A DNA stretch of 47,882 nucleotides from Caldisericota bacterium (lineage in GTDB: Bacteria; Caldisericota; Caldisericia; Caldisericales; Caldisericaceae), in the NCBI GenBank assembly GCA_030621215.1, contig JAUXIC010000004.1, positions 1 to 47,882 of the forward strand, in the 5' to 3' direction. Shown piece by piece: positions 24,210-32,940 of the stretch. The translations under genes and the position numbers were made by a program. Numbering within the stretch: the stretch's first letter is position 1; each line of letters starts with the position of its first letter. Under the pieces are notes generated by a model, which made no database searches, was not told where the DNA came from, and worked only from the letters and a program-made list of their open reading frames with translations.

Positions 24210-25766
24210 TCACCCTCCTTTCTTTTTATATTGCCTTGTAATATCGTGTATTTTGTGATACAATCCTTTCAACGATGGATAAATATTTTTATATACTTCA
24301 TTAAACAATCTGCTGTATATTTCTACATTCTTTGGGTTGGGAATAAATTTCTCTTCAGGCCTGACCATATTTTCTACTGCTGTTTCAAAGCTTTCATATA
24401 TACCCAGAGCAATAGCTGCATCCATTGCAGCACCAAGGGCAGAAAGGTGCGGTGTGTGTATTCTCCTTGCAGGAAGATTAAACACATCGGCAGTAATCTG
24501 CATTATCTCATCGCTTTCGGAGCCTCCCCCGCCAACACGCAATTCTTTAATATTTGCTCCTGAATATTTTTGCATAATTTCCATGAGCCGCTTTAACTCG
24601 TAAGCAATCCCTTCGATGATAGCCCTATAAATATGCACCCGCGTATGGTTACCAGAAAATCCTATAATTGCACCTTTTGAGGACGGATCAAATGCAAATG
24701 GCGACCAATAAGGTTGAAGAATTAATCCATCTGAACCCGGAGGAATTTCACTCATCTCTTTATCAAGCAAATTCTCAGGTGAAATACCCATTTTTTCTGC
24801 CTGTTCTTCTTCGTTCTTTGCAAATTCTTTTCTGAACCAGGATACCATCCAGTATCCTCTCCCTACAAATCCTTCAAGAGCCCATTTGTCAGACACAGCA
24901 CTACCCCATGTAAAAAAATCCATCCTGGGGTGCGTTACATATTTTTTGCTGAATATCTCAATCACTGCTGCTGTACCATAGCTTACCTCTGCAATATCAC
25001 AACCTATGCCGCCTGCCCCAAGCAGTTCTGATTGCTTGTCTCCCGCACCAATAATGATAGGAAGTCCTTCTTTTACTCCAAACTCTTTTGCCCCTGTTTT
25101 TGACACGTGCCCTGCAATATCTGTAGGAGAAACAAGATCTGGAAGTTTTTTTCTTTCGACTCCAAATACCTTATAAACAAGCGGATTTTTGTGCCAGGCA
25201 AGCTGTTTTAAGTCTATTGGAAAAAGTCCTACGATCATTGAAGAACAATCTTTAAATTCCCCTGTAAGAGCATGGAATATGTAGGATGAAACTGTAAGAA
25301 ACTTATAAGTTTTTTTGTAATTTTCTGGCTCGTGTTTGCGAAGCCAGTTAAACTTTGACCGTCTTTGATATTCCTTAAGCAGTTCTTCCATTCCTGCTAT
25401 CTTTATAAATAATCTTCCCATTCCACCCGGAAGGGATAAACCATCCGTCTTCCTTTCATCAAGCCAGGTAATCGCGGGACGAATTACTTTACCATTTTTA
25501 CCAATAGGGATAATAGTGCTTCTATGCGTTGTGATAGAAAGAGCAACAAAATCACCTTCTGGCACACCGGAATCTTTTACTACTTTCTTTGTCACCTCTT
25601 TTACAATTGATAAATATTGTTCTGCATCTTGTTCAGCAAAATCAGGCCGCAGAGAAAAATACGGCGTTACGGAGTGCATCCCTTTAGATATTTCATTTCC
25701 TTTTTCATCAAATACAAATGCCTTAATGTTTTGAGTGCCTCCATCAATCACGATAAAATATTTCAT
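24210..25766 (-). CDS. FGGY-family polyol/glycerol-type kinase
   Basis: 518 residues from the ATG at 25766, which has GGGGGAG upstream and overlaps the dehydrogenase stop as ATGA; an upstream in-frame ATG has no support. The FGGY N-domain begins FIVIDGGTQNIKAFVFD (ATP phosphate loop), TWLDERKTD lies near the hinge, GAGDKQSELLGAGG carries the catalytic Asp region, and GGGGSESDEIMQITADVF is the C-domain signature. FGGY kinases phosphorylate glycerol and sugars. The neighbours suggest a glycerol or 1-O-alkylglycerol substrate, so glycerol kinase is one reading, but it is too divergent for me to call glpK. Confidence 0.85.
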   Translation of the reverse strand: MKYFIVIDGGTQNIKAFVFDEKGNEISKGMHSVTPYFSLRPDFAEQDAEQYLSIVKEVTKKVVKDSGVPEGDFVALSITTHRSTIIPIGKNGKVIRPAITWLDERKTDGLSLPGGMGRLFIKIAGMEELLKEYQRRSKFNWLRKHEPENYKKTYKFLTVSSYIFHALTGEFKDCSSMIVGLFPIDLKQLAWHKNPLVYKVFGVERKKLPDLVSPTDIAGHVSKTGAKEFGVKEGLPIIIGAGDKQSELLGAGGIGCDIAEVSYGTAAVIEIFSKKYVTHPRMDFFTWGSAVSDKWALEGFVGRGYWMVSWFRKEFAKNEEEQAEKMGISPENLLDKEMSEIPPGSDGLILQPYWSPFAFDPSSKGAIIGFSGNHTRVHIYRAIIEGIAYELKRLMEIMQKYSGANIKELRVGGGGSESDEIMQITADVFNLPARRIHTPHLSALGAAMDAAIALGIYESFETAVENMVRPEEKFIPNPKNVEIYSRLFNEVYKNIYPSLKGLYHKIHDITRQYKKKGG

Positions 25767-27493
25767 TTCTCCCCCTTTTTTGTTTTTCCATTCAGAATAA
25801 ATGATTTTCCTCCATTTTTTGTAATACATTCCTCATTTAATCCTTTTTCCTGCTCTATTATAGCCATCACCCTTGGTAAGCAAAAACCCCCCTGACATCT
25901 TCCCATACCTGTCCGTGTCCTCCTTTTTATCGCATCGACGCTTTCTACTGAAATATCGTCGTGCAATACATTAACAATTTCTTTCTCGCTTACATGCTCA
26001 CACCTGCAAATAATATGGCCATACAGAGAATCCTCTTTGATACGTGCGGTAATCTCGCTTTCGTCCATTTCAGAAAATGGCTTAAATCTTTTCCTTACAG
26101 GATTAAATTCGGTTTTTACGTCAGGACTTACTTCATTCCTCACAATTTCATACACCCTCTCAGCTATAGCAGGTGCAGAGGCAAGACCGGGAGATTGTAT
26201 GCCAGCAACATGGATCAAGCCTTTTATTTTTTGTGACGACTCGATAATAAAATCTTCCCTGAACGTTGCAGCTCTTGCACCTGCAAAATATGTAATAATT
26301 TTATCCTTACCTGCCTTGGGGTATTCTGGTTTAAGTCGCGAAAGAATAGGTGCAAATTTATCAAGAAGTTCGTTTACGTCTCTAAAAGTTGTTGCCGTAT
26401 CCTCTCTGTCTTCTACTTCACAGGCAGTAGGGCCAAGTTGAAGATTGCCATCAATTGTAGGAATAAAGCCACCACCTTTTGAATGTGGGTTTCTATTTTC
26501 CCGCATACTGAAACTGCCAAGTACCGTTTCCATAGGTTGGTATGTTTTATCAAAAATAATCGTTGCTCCCCTTCTGGGGTGAATTGTAAAAAACCTATCC
26601 CCTGCAAATTCAGCAATCTTATCGGCATATAAACCAGCGGCATTAATCAAGCAATGCGTTTTGATGGTACCCTGCGTCGTTTCCACTGCTTTGATGCAGC
26701 TATTTTCTGTATATACAGAAGTAACAGAGGTTTCAAGAAATAATTTCACTCCATTGCTTATGGCATTTTCCATATAAGCAATGGTTAATTCAAATGGCGA
26801 TATAATACCAGTATTCCATACAAGCAGGCCCTTTTTTATATGCGGTGCAAGCCCGGGTTCTACTCTATCCAGTTCTTCTCTATTTAAAATCTTTGGCGAG
26901 GGGTCCTTATGCCACTTGACTAAACTATGAAGTGCAAAAACCATTAACTCTTCCTTCAAATTCTCAGCAACGATAAGTGTCCCTATCCTCTTAAACGGAA
27001 CGTCAAGTTCAGCTGCGACTTTATCGTACATTGCATTTCCTTTATAATTCATCTCCCACTTTAACGTGCCGCGCTTTGTTAGAAATGCAGGATGAATCAT
27101 GCCATTACTATGTGCAGTCTGGTCAACGCCAACATCGCTGTGCCTCTCCAGCACAGCTATACTTAAATTAAATTTGGATAATTCTCTTGCAATTGCTGCG
27201 CCTATCACGCCTGCTCCAACAATGACTACATCAAACTCCATTCCATTAAACTTGTCTAAAACTTTTTCAGGGAATATAATTTTCTTTTCTGAAGGGTAAT
27301 GTAAATTTGAAACAACTCCTCTCAATTTATCAAAAGAAGCGGCAATAAAACCAGCTTTAAGTGTTTTATTATATGAAGAAACAGTTCCATCTAAATAAAC
27401 AACATTATCAATGATTTTTACCTCTACCTTCTCTTTGGTCTCTTTGAAAATTCTGTGAATAATTTCTTTAGAAATCTTATTATTCAAGTGCAT
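25763..27493 (-). CDS. GlpA-like FAD glycerol-3-phosphate dehydrogenase with BON-like N-domain and BFD-type Fe-S C-domain
   Basis: 576 residues. Residues about 15-65 (VEVKIIDNVVYLDGTVSSYN, ...GVVSNL) look like a BON domain, absent from ordinary GlpA. The FAD domain starts near residue 88 (DVVIVGAGVIGAAIARELSKF, split here) and is GlpA/DAO-like, with GIISPFEL and HPRRGATIIF. The C-terminus has CRC plus GRCQGGFC, a BFD-type [2Fe-2S] motif. GlpA oxidises sn-glycerol-3-phosphate to DHAP at the membrane. Electrons would pass to the GlpC-like protein encoded just upstream or to the flavoprotein/DUF1667 pair. BON domains bind phospholipid, which suggests a lipid-like substrate or membrane docking. 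Confidence 0.85.
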   Translation of the reverse strand: MHLNNKISKEIIHRIFKETKEKVEVKIIDNVVYLDGTVSSYNKTLKAGFIAASFDKLRGVVSNLHYPSEKKIIFPEKVLDKFNGMEFDVVIVGAGVIGAAIARELSKFNLSIAVLERHSDVGVDQTAHSNGMIHPAFLTKRGTLKWEMNYKGNAMYDKVAAELDVPFKRIGTLIVAENLKEELMVFALHSLVKWHKDPSPKILNREELDRVEPGLAPHIKKGLLVWNTGIISPFELTIAYMENAISNGVKLFLETSVTSVYTENSCIKAVETTQGTIKTHCLINAAGLYADKIAEFAGDRFFTIHPRRGATIIFDKTYQPMETVLGSFSMRENRNPHSKGGGFIPTIDGNLQLGPTACEVEDREDTATTFRDVNELLDKFAPILSRLKPEYPKAGKDKIITYFAGARAATFREDFIIESSQKIKGLIHVAGIQSPGLASAPAIAERVYEIVRNEVSPDVKTEFNPVRKRFKPFSEMDESEITARIKEDSLYGHIICRCEHVSEKEIVNVLHDDISVESVDAIKRRTRTGMGRCQGGFCLPRVMAIIEQEKGLNEECITKNGGKSFILNGKTKKGEK

Positions 27494-28538
27494 CTCCTAT
27501 AATTTCCATGATATCTTTCATTTGAAGAGATTTTAATACATCTTTACAGGTAGGGCAGGCAGAAACATAATCTAGCGCCTTTGTTTCTTTAAGTTCATTT
27601 TCTCTCATGTTCTTTATTGCATTACGCGTATTTCTATCGCCAACTTTTGTTTTTCCACCACAACAATGTGCATCCTTCCCAGCATAAGCCGTCTCACGCA
27701 GAGAGTATCCAATCTTTTTTAAAATTGTTCTCGGTGTTTCTAATATATCAAGGTCTTTTGCAAGAATGCATGGATCATGATATGTAATGGATTTATTTTC
27801 AACTTTTTTAAGCGATAGCTTACCCTCGTCAATGAGCTCTTTTGCAAACGTTAAAGTGTGCACAATGTCAATCTCTATATTTACTCCGGCTTCTATGTAA
27901 TGTTTCTTCATCATTTTAATGCATGTCGGGCAATTCGTTATGATTCGCTTTACGCCTTTTCCTTTAATGAGCTTCTCCATTTGCTCTGCTTTTTCCTTAA
28001 ACCCGTCCATATCTCCCGCAAAATAGAGCGGCGCACCGCAACAAATATCACCGCCGCCAAACTCCTTTACATCTACATCTGCTTTGTCCAAAATTTTCCC
28101 GGTTGCAGAAAGAATATTCTTGTCATTAAAAGTATTACAGGAGACAAAAAACCCTATCTCTCCTTCTCCCTTATCGATCGTTTCCCTTTTGCCGCTTGGA
28201 TTGCCAAACTTGTCAAAATTCTCAAGCACATCGCTTACAAGAGAAGGCACAAAATCTTTCTTAAATGCAATGCCACGCTCCTCTATAATAAAATCTCTCA
28301 GATCAAAATCGTCATACTGGCAATTTACAACGCAACTTCCACAAAGAGCACACTGGAATACAGTATCAAAAAAACCATCTTCGTCCTGCAATAAATTTTT
28401 CTTTCCGTAAAGTATAAGGCGCGCTTTTTTCTGTGGAGTAAACGTTTCACTGCCTGTTGCAAGATAAACAGGGCAGCTAAATTTGCACATATTTGGGCAC
28501 ATTGAACAATCTATTAGTCTATTTAACTGTTTTTCCAT
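27480..28538 (-). CDS. GlpC/HdrD-type (Fe-S)-binding protein
   Basis: 352 residues from the ATG at 28538, which has GGAGGG upstream; an earlier TTG is not preferred. The N-terminus has two cysteine clusters, CSMCPNMC and CALCGSCVVNC, for [4Fe-4S] binding. Two CCG domains follow (CCGAPLYF near residue 160, CCGGKT near 300), as in GlpC, GlcF and HdrD, which pass electrons to quinone or thiol/disulfide carriers. It is peripheral and soluble. It overlaps its neighbours at both ends, consistent with a complex with the AGPS-like flavoprotein, the GlpA-like dehydrogenase, or both. Confidence 0.88.
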   Translation of the reverse strand: MEKQLNRLIDCSMCPNMCKFSCPVYLATGSETFTPQKKARLILYGKKNLLQDEDGFFDTVFQCALCGSCVVNCQYDDFDLRDFIIEERGIAFKKDFVPSLVSDVLENFDKFGNPSGKRETIDKGEGEIGFFVSCNTFNDKNILSATGKILDKADVDVKEFGGGDICCGAPLYFAGDMDGFKEKAEQMEKLIKGKGVKRIITNCPTCIKMMKKHYIEAGVNIEIDIVHTLTFAKELIDEGKLSLKKVENKSITYHDPCILAKDLDILETPRTILKKIGYSLRETAYAGKDAHCCGGKTKVGDRNTRNAIKNMRENELKETKALDYVSACPTCKDVLKSLQMKDIMEIIGDALE

Positions 28539-30096
28539 CTTTTCCCTCCACAAGTTTGCCGGGATTAAAAATATGGTCTTTATCTACTGCGTTTATCACA
28601 TCTTTCATCATTTTTTCGCCTGCAATGCCAAACTCTTTTTGCATGAATGGCTTTCGTAAAAAACCTATCCCGTGATGGTGGCTTATCGAACCGTTATGGC
28701 GCAGTGTCGCTTCCATCGCAGCTGACCACGTATCCTCATAATATTTTAACTGGTCTTTTGGAAACCCTGCAAACGTAATATACAAACAGGCTGATTCAGG
28801 ATAAAAGTGAGAATAGTGGCCAGAAACGGACACCGCCCCTTTTATACCTGACATAGACTCGATGATATCGTTATAGAGTGCAGGAGCATCTTTGAACAAA
28901 GACACTACCTCAATTGTGTCTACAATCCCTCCGTTTCGTAGTATTATAGGCCCCAGGTGCACATCAAACCGTTTATCAAGCCATATGTCAACGGGTTTCT
29001 CACCTACAGAGATGCCGTTGTATTTTTCTGCCTTTCTTTTAATTACTCTGTCTTCCAGGAATACAAAATCTTCATCCCCTTCGGAAATAAAAATTACTGC
29101 GACTTTGCCTGCAAGCTTTTCCATTCCCTCAAAACCTATTTTATTCTTTGATTCATTTAATATGTTTAAAACTTTTGGAGAAACTTTTCCAGTCAAAATT
29201 TTGCCTGCAACACCAAAAGCTTGCTGATATTTACTGCGCGTGGACACGACACCAAAGTAACGCTCGGTCTCGTCCTTATCAAAAATCCTTACCACAGCAG
29301 GCTTTGCGTCTGTCTGAACAACTTCTCTTACCATATCAAGTGCTGTTTCAACAGAATCAAACGCAAAACAGTTTTTAATAACTTTTTCAGGTATTTTATG
29401 TACAGAAAGATATACCTCCGTAATAATGCCCATTGTACCTTCAGAGCCAAGAAAAAGATGCTTTAAAGAAGGCCCTGTAGATTTTCTTGATACTGGCTTT
29501 ATGCGAAGAATCTCTCCGTCAGGCAACACTGCTGTAAGTCCCAGCACCATATCTTCAATCTTTCCGTATTTTGTAGAAAACTGCCCCGCAGCACGCGTTG
29601 AGACCCAGCCTCCAACGGTGGAACAAGAAATGGATTGTGGTATGTTGCCGGACGAATAGCCCTTATAATTCAATTCTTTCTCTAAATTTGTGCCGATAAT
29701 GCCAGATTCAAATACAGCAACTCGGGAAATTTCATCAAGAGAAATAAATTTATTCATTCGCTGCGTATTCAATATAATACTTCCATTAAACGGGATTGCC
29801 GCACCAAGTACGCCTGAACCTCCACCAAATGGAGTAATCTGCACATGATATTTATTTGCAAGTATTACAACTTTTTGAACCTCTTCTGTATTTTTTGGGG
29901 AAACCACAGCGGACGGGATAGCAGGAACTTCACCAAACTGGGTTTTATAGACACCGTAAAGCCAATAATCCACGCTGTATGAGATAAGGTCTCTTTCATC
30001 TTCTGAAACATATTTTTCACCTACAATACGCTTCACTTCTTTAATAAATTCATAAGAAATGTTTTTACCTTTTGATAAAAAACTCTTTACCTTCAA
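28519..30096 (-). CDS. Alkyl-DHAP-synthase-like FAD-binding (VAO/PCMH) flavoprotein
   Basis: 525 residues from a TTG that overlaps the gntR stop (TTGA) and has GAGG upstream. The VAO FAD domain shows FGGGSGVLGA, STVGGWVSTRAAGQ and GSEGTMGIITE. These blocks and the C-terminal SISHHHGIGFLRK match alkyldihydroxyacetonephosphate synthase (AGPS) much more closely than lactate or glycolate oxidase; the HHH triplet is catalytic in AGPS. AGPS swaps the acyl chain of acyl-DHAP for a fatty alcohol. In this catabolic-looking operon it may run backward, releasing fatty alcohol from alkyl-DHAP. D-lactate or 2-hydroxyacid oxidation with the GlpC-like partner is the alternative. Confidence 0.82.
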   Translation of the reverse strand: MKVKSFLSKGKNISYEFIKEVKRIVGEKYVSEDERDLISYSVDYWLYGVYKTQFGEVPAIPSAVVSPKNTEEVQKVVILANKYHVQITPFGGGSGVLGAAIPFNGSIILNTQRMNKFISLDEISRVAVFESGIIGTNLEKELNYKGYSSGNIPQSISCSTVGGWVSTRAAGQFSTKYGKIEDMVLGLTAVLPDGEILRIKPVSRKSTGPSLKHLFLGSEGTMGIITEVYLSVHKIPEKVIKNCFAFDSVETALDMVREVVQTDAKPAVVRIFDKDETERYFGVVSTRSKYQQAFGVAGKILTGKVSPKVLNILNESKNKIGFEGMEKLAGKVAVIFISEGDEDFVFLEDRVIKRKAEKYNGISVGEKPVDIWLDKRFDVHLGPIILRNGGIVDTIEVVSLFKDAPALYNDIIESMSGIKGAVSVSGHYSHFYPESACLYITFAGFPKDQLKYYEDTWSAAMEATLRHNGSISHHHGIGFLRKPFMQKEFGIAGEKMMKDVINAVDKDHIFNPGKLVEGKDGKTVK

Positions 30097-30797
30097 ATCC
30101 TCACCTCACTTTTAAATGAATATAAATCAGCCCTTGCACTAAAAATAAGGTAATAAATTGGTTTATTATAGCTAAACCATGTACGGTTAATGCTGAGCAT
30201 TGGGGTTTCTTTTTTTAGCGAAAGAAGCTCCATCTCTTCCTTTTCAGCGATTCTGGAAGAAATTCCCTGATTAATCCGCGTCACCGGAATCTTACATTTA
30301 TGCACAATAAGCTGGTAATAAGACCCTTTAAAATTATATTTGTTCAAACAATCCAACAAATCAACTGGAAAATAAGAATCTTCAACTGCAAAAGGTTGTT
30401 CATCAGCAAAACGTATTCGCCTTGTGTATAGAACTTTGTCTGTTTTCAGCGTTTCTATCACTACCTTTGGCGGATGATTTAGAATCTTTTTGTTGATAAG
30501 TTTATCTCCAGGTTTTACCCCCCTTGCTTCAAGCTCTATAGTAAAGCTCGCCATAGGTTCTATCGGGTCTATGGGATATTTCCGTACAACAAATGCTCCC
30601 ACTCCTTGCTTTTTATGTATATATCCAAGCCGTTCAAGTTCTATCACTGCTCTTCTTGCCGTTTCTCTGCCAACTTTAAACTCATCTATTAGATTTCGTT
30701 CGGAAGGAAGAAGGGTGTCTAAATTGTATTTTCCTTCTTCTATTCTTCTCACAAGCTCGTTCCGCAACTTAATATAAAGTGGTATTCCATCTTTCAT
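30093..30797 (-). CDS. GntR-family (HutC/UTRA) transcription regulator
   Basis: 234 residues from the ATG at 30797, set by GGAGAG; the upstream in-frame extension would lie in the promoter. The winged helix is PLYIKLRNELVRRIEEGKY, LLPSERNLIDEF, GRETARRAVIELERLGYI. The UTRA ligand domain follows from about residue 85 to the end (YTRRIRFADEQPFAVEDSYF). UTRA regulators bind sugars, amino acids or fatty acids (FarR) and release DNA. It is the first gene of the ten-gene operon, and its operator is a palindrome just downstream of the -10. Confidence 0.92.
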   Translation of the reverse strand: MKDGIPLYIKLRNELVRRIEEGKYNLDTLLPSERNLIDEFKVGRETARRAVIELERLGYIHKKQGVGAFVVRKYPIDPIEPMASFTIELEARGVKPGDKLINKKILNHPPKVVIETLKTDKVLYTRRIRFADEQPFAVEDSYFPVDLLDCLNKYNFKGSYYQLIVHKCKIPVTRINQGISSRIAEKEEMELLSLKKETPMLSINRTWFSYNKPIYYLIFSARADLYSFKSEVRI

Positions 30798-30810
30798 TTT
30801 TTTCTCTCCT

Positions 30811-30826
30811 ATGCGGATATCCGTAT
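30811..30826. promoter_or_regulatory. Probable GntR operator
   Basis: ATGCGGATATCCGTAT is a 16-bp palindrome with one mismatched pair around a perfect CGGATATCCG core. It sits directly after the -10 of the gntR promoter, covering the transcription start, which suggests autorepression. No second copy was noticed in the window. Confidence 0.65.
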
Positions 30827-30828
30827 AA

Positions 30829-30856
30829 GTTATAATATAAAAAAACAATATTGCAA
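30829..30856 (-). promoter_or_regulatory. Promoter of the gntR/AGPS-like operon
   Basis: On the minus strand TTGCAA (30851-30856) and TATAAC (30829-30834) are separated by 16 bp. Confidence 0.6.
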
Positions 30857-30880
30857 ATTAATGTTGCTTTTACAGAAAAT

Positions 30881-30907
30881 AAAAAAGACTGAATTTTACA
30901 TTCAGCC
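30881..30907 (-). terminator. Intrinsic terminator of the ABC/molybdenum-hydroxylase operon
   Basis: On the minus strand an 8-bp stem GGCTGAAT / ATTCAGTC (one G-U, 5-nt loop) is followed by six T, about 30 bp past the last permease gene. Confidence 0.85.
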
Positions 30908-30937
30908 CTGATCTTCTTTTAAACTAGTTTACTGCTA

Positions 30938-31873
30938 TTATTCTCTTCTGTACGGTTTAAGAAGTGCCGATGGATATGATGCATTCCTCGCTGTACAGAT
31001 AAGAACTATGATTGTAAGAACATACGGCATCATTAAGAAATACTGGAAAGGAATATTTATGGCAGTTCCCTGCAATCTCAATCCTATTGCATCGACGCCA
31101 CCAAATAGAAGTGCTCCCCAAAACACTCTTGAGGGGATCCAGTTAGCAAAGATGACCAATGCTATAGCAACCCATCCTCTTCCCGCAACAATGTCAAATA
31201 TAAACATATTGAATTGTGCAAGAGTGAAGAATGCACCACTCATACCCATCAATGCTCCTCCTATCATAAGAGCAATATAACGCATTTTATATACATCTAC
31301 TCCAACTGCGTCTGCAGCTTCTGGATTTTCGCCTACTGACCGCAAAGACAAACCAAATGAGGTTTTAAAGAAAAGATATCCAGATACGATAACAAGTATA
31401 ACCGCAATATACGTCAAAGCGTACTGGTCAAACAGAATAGGGCCTAAAAATGGTATTTTCCATAACCCGGGGATTTTCAAAGTATCAAATGCTTTAATAG
31501 TTGCAGGAATCGTTGGAGAGCCAATCACTGCTCTGTACACATAGTAAGCAAGGCCACTTGCAAAAATTGTAATGCCTAATCCAGAAACATGCTGGTTTAA
31601 CCCTAATGTTACAGAAAGAAACGCCATAAGCAATCCAAATAAAAAACCAGAAAAGGTTGCAGCGAATACGCCAAACCATAAACTGTGCGTAAAATAAGTA
31701 GTAACAAAACCTGCTAACGCACCAAATATCATAATACCTTCAATTCCAAGATTAAGGATCCCGGAACGTTCAGAGAAAGCTTCCCCAAGCGTTGCAAGTA
31801 CCAGAGGAGTTGCCATTCTTATGGTAGACGCAAAAAATCCTACCAGAAATGATGTTGTAAAGAAATTGTTCAT
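30938..31873 (-). CDS. Nucleoside-type ABC transporter permease (second)
   Basis: 311 residues, about 8-9 hydrophobic helices. LGEAFSERSGILNLGIEGIM at the N-terminus and SVGENPEAADAVGVDVYKMRY in the cytoplasmic loop that meets the ATPase are typical of the BMP-linked nucleoside permeases (YufQ/NupQ type). It is the last gene of the operon, coupled to the first permease through ATGA and followed by a terminator. Together with the first permease it forms the inner-membrane channel. Confidence 0.92.
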   Translation of the reverse strand: MNNFFTTSFLVGFFASTIRMATPLVLATLGEAFSERSGILNLGIEGIMIFGALAGFVTTYFTHSLWFGVFAATFSGFLFGLLMAFLSVTLGLNQHVSGLGITIFASGLAYYVYRAVIGSPTIPATIKAFDTLKIPGLWKIPFLGPILFDQYALTYIAVILVIVSGYLFFKTSFGLSLRSVGENPEAADAVGVDVYKMRYIALMIGGALMGMSGAFFTLAQFNMFIFDIVAGRGWVAIALVIFANWIPSRVFWGALLFGGVDAIGLRLQGTAINIPFQYFLMMPYVLTIIVLICTARNASYPSALLKPYRRE

Positions 31874-32940
31874 TTTCCCCTCCTGATACTTATTTTATAT
31901 TCAAATAAAAGCAACATCGCAAGCATGACAATCAGGGTTATCCCCTGGATTACATCTGCAATATACGGTGGTATACCCACGCTTCTACTCATCATTTGAG
32001 CTCCCGTAATAATAACAGAAAAATATAGAGCCGCAAATAACACGCCAAAGGGGTTAAGTCCTCCAAGCATGGCAATAACTATACCGCTGTATCCGTAACC
32101 AGGAGAAAGGTTGTGAATAAGATGATAGTGTACTCCAGCAACTTCGCTAACGCCCGCAAGCCCTGCTACTCCGCCACTTAGAACTGAAGCAATAATAATA
32201 GTTTTTAGTGTGTTAATGCCAAGAAAATTGGCAGCTTTAGGATTTGATCCTGTTGCCCTGATCTCAAATCCAAGTTTTGTCTTTTTAACAATAAAATACG
32301 TCACAAAAACTACGGCAACAGCAATTAAAAAACCAATATGCACCCGCGAGCGGGGCACCAATTGAATAAGCTGTGCATTTTCTGCAATATTAACAGACTC
32401 TGGATACAGCGACACTGGATGTCTCCAAGGGCCTTCTAAAATTGCGCTAACAAAATATATCATAATATAATTAAAAAGAAGCGTGGTAACGACATCATCT
32501 ACTTTAAACCTGGCTTTAAGATAAGCAGGAATAAAAGACCATACTCCACCACCCACAAACCCTGCAACAATTACCAGTAAAACATAAAAAACCGGGGAGA
32601 GATTAAAATTTTGTATGCCAACCCATGTAGCAAGCAGTGCGCCTGCATAAAGCTGCCCCTCTGCACCAATGTTCCAGTATTTTGCAAGAAATGCAATCGA
32701 CACAGCAATACCAGTCAAAATAAGCGGAGTTGCCTTAACAAGCATTTCTAAAAATGCAAACTTCGTTCCAAGCCCTCCATAGAAAAGATAATAAAAAGCT
32801 GTAAACGGATTTTTGCCAAGGATCAACAAAAAAATAGAAGAAATTGCAAGAGATATAATTACCGCCATAATTGGCATTAATATCCTAAACCACCATGGAG
32901 GAGGTATTCTTTTCTCCAACTTAAAGCTAATTAGGCTCAT
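31870..32940 (-). CDS. Nucleoside-type ABC transporter permease (first)
   Basis: 356 residues with about 9-10 hydrophobic helices. The N-terminal PPWWFRILMP segment, LTGIAVSIAFLAKYWNIGAEGQLYAGA and RATGSNPKAANFLGINTLK are typical of the YufP/NupP branch. It pairs with the second permease. Its start overlaps the ATPase gene by 14 nt, and GGGAGG inside that gene serves as the ribosome site. Substrates of the family are nucleosides, though related systems carry riboflavin or other heterocycles. Confidence 0.92.
   Translation of the reverse strand: MSLISFKLEKRIPPPWWFRILMPIMAVIISLAISSIFLLILGKNPFTAFYYLFYGGLGTKFAFLEMLVKATPLILTGIAVSIAFLAKYWNIGAEGQLYAGALLATWVGIQNFNLSPVFYVLLVIVAGFVGGGVWSFIPAYLKARFKVDDVVTTLLFNYIMIYFVSAILEGPWRHPVSLYPESVNIAENAQLIQLVPRSRVHIGFLIAVAVVFVTYFIVKKTKLGFEIRATGSNPKAANFLGINTLKTIIIASVLSGGVAGLAGVSEVAGVHYHLIHNLSPGYGYSGIVIAMLGGLNPFGVLFAALYFSVIITGAQMMSRSVGIPPYIADVIQGITLIVMLAMLLLFEYKISIRRGK

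Noticed and set aside
24210-25766. Assignment as glycerol kinase GlpK
   Set aside because: FGGY features are clear but the sequence is not close to GlpK, and the operon points to a different or modified substrate.
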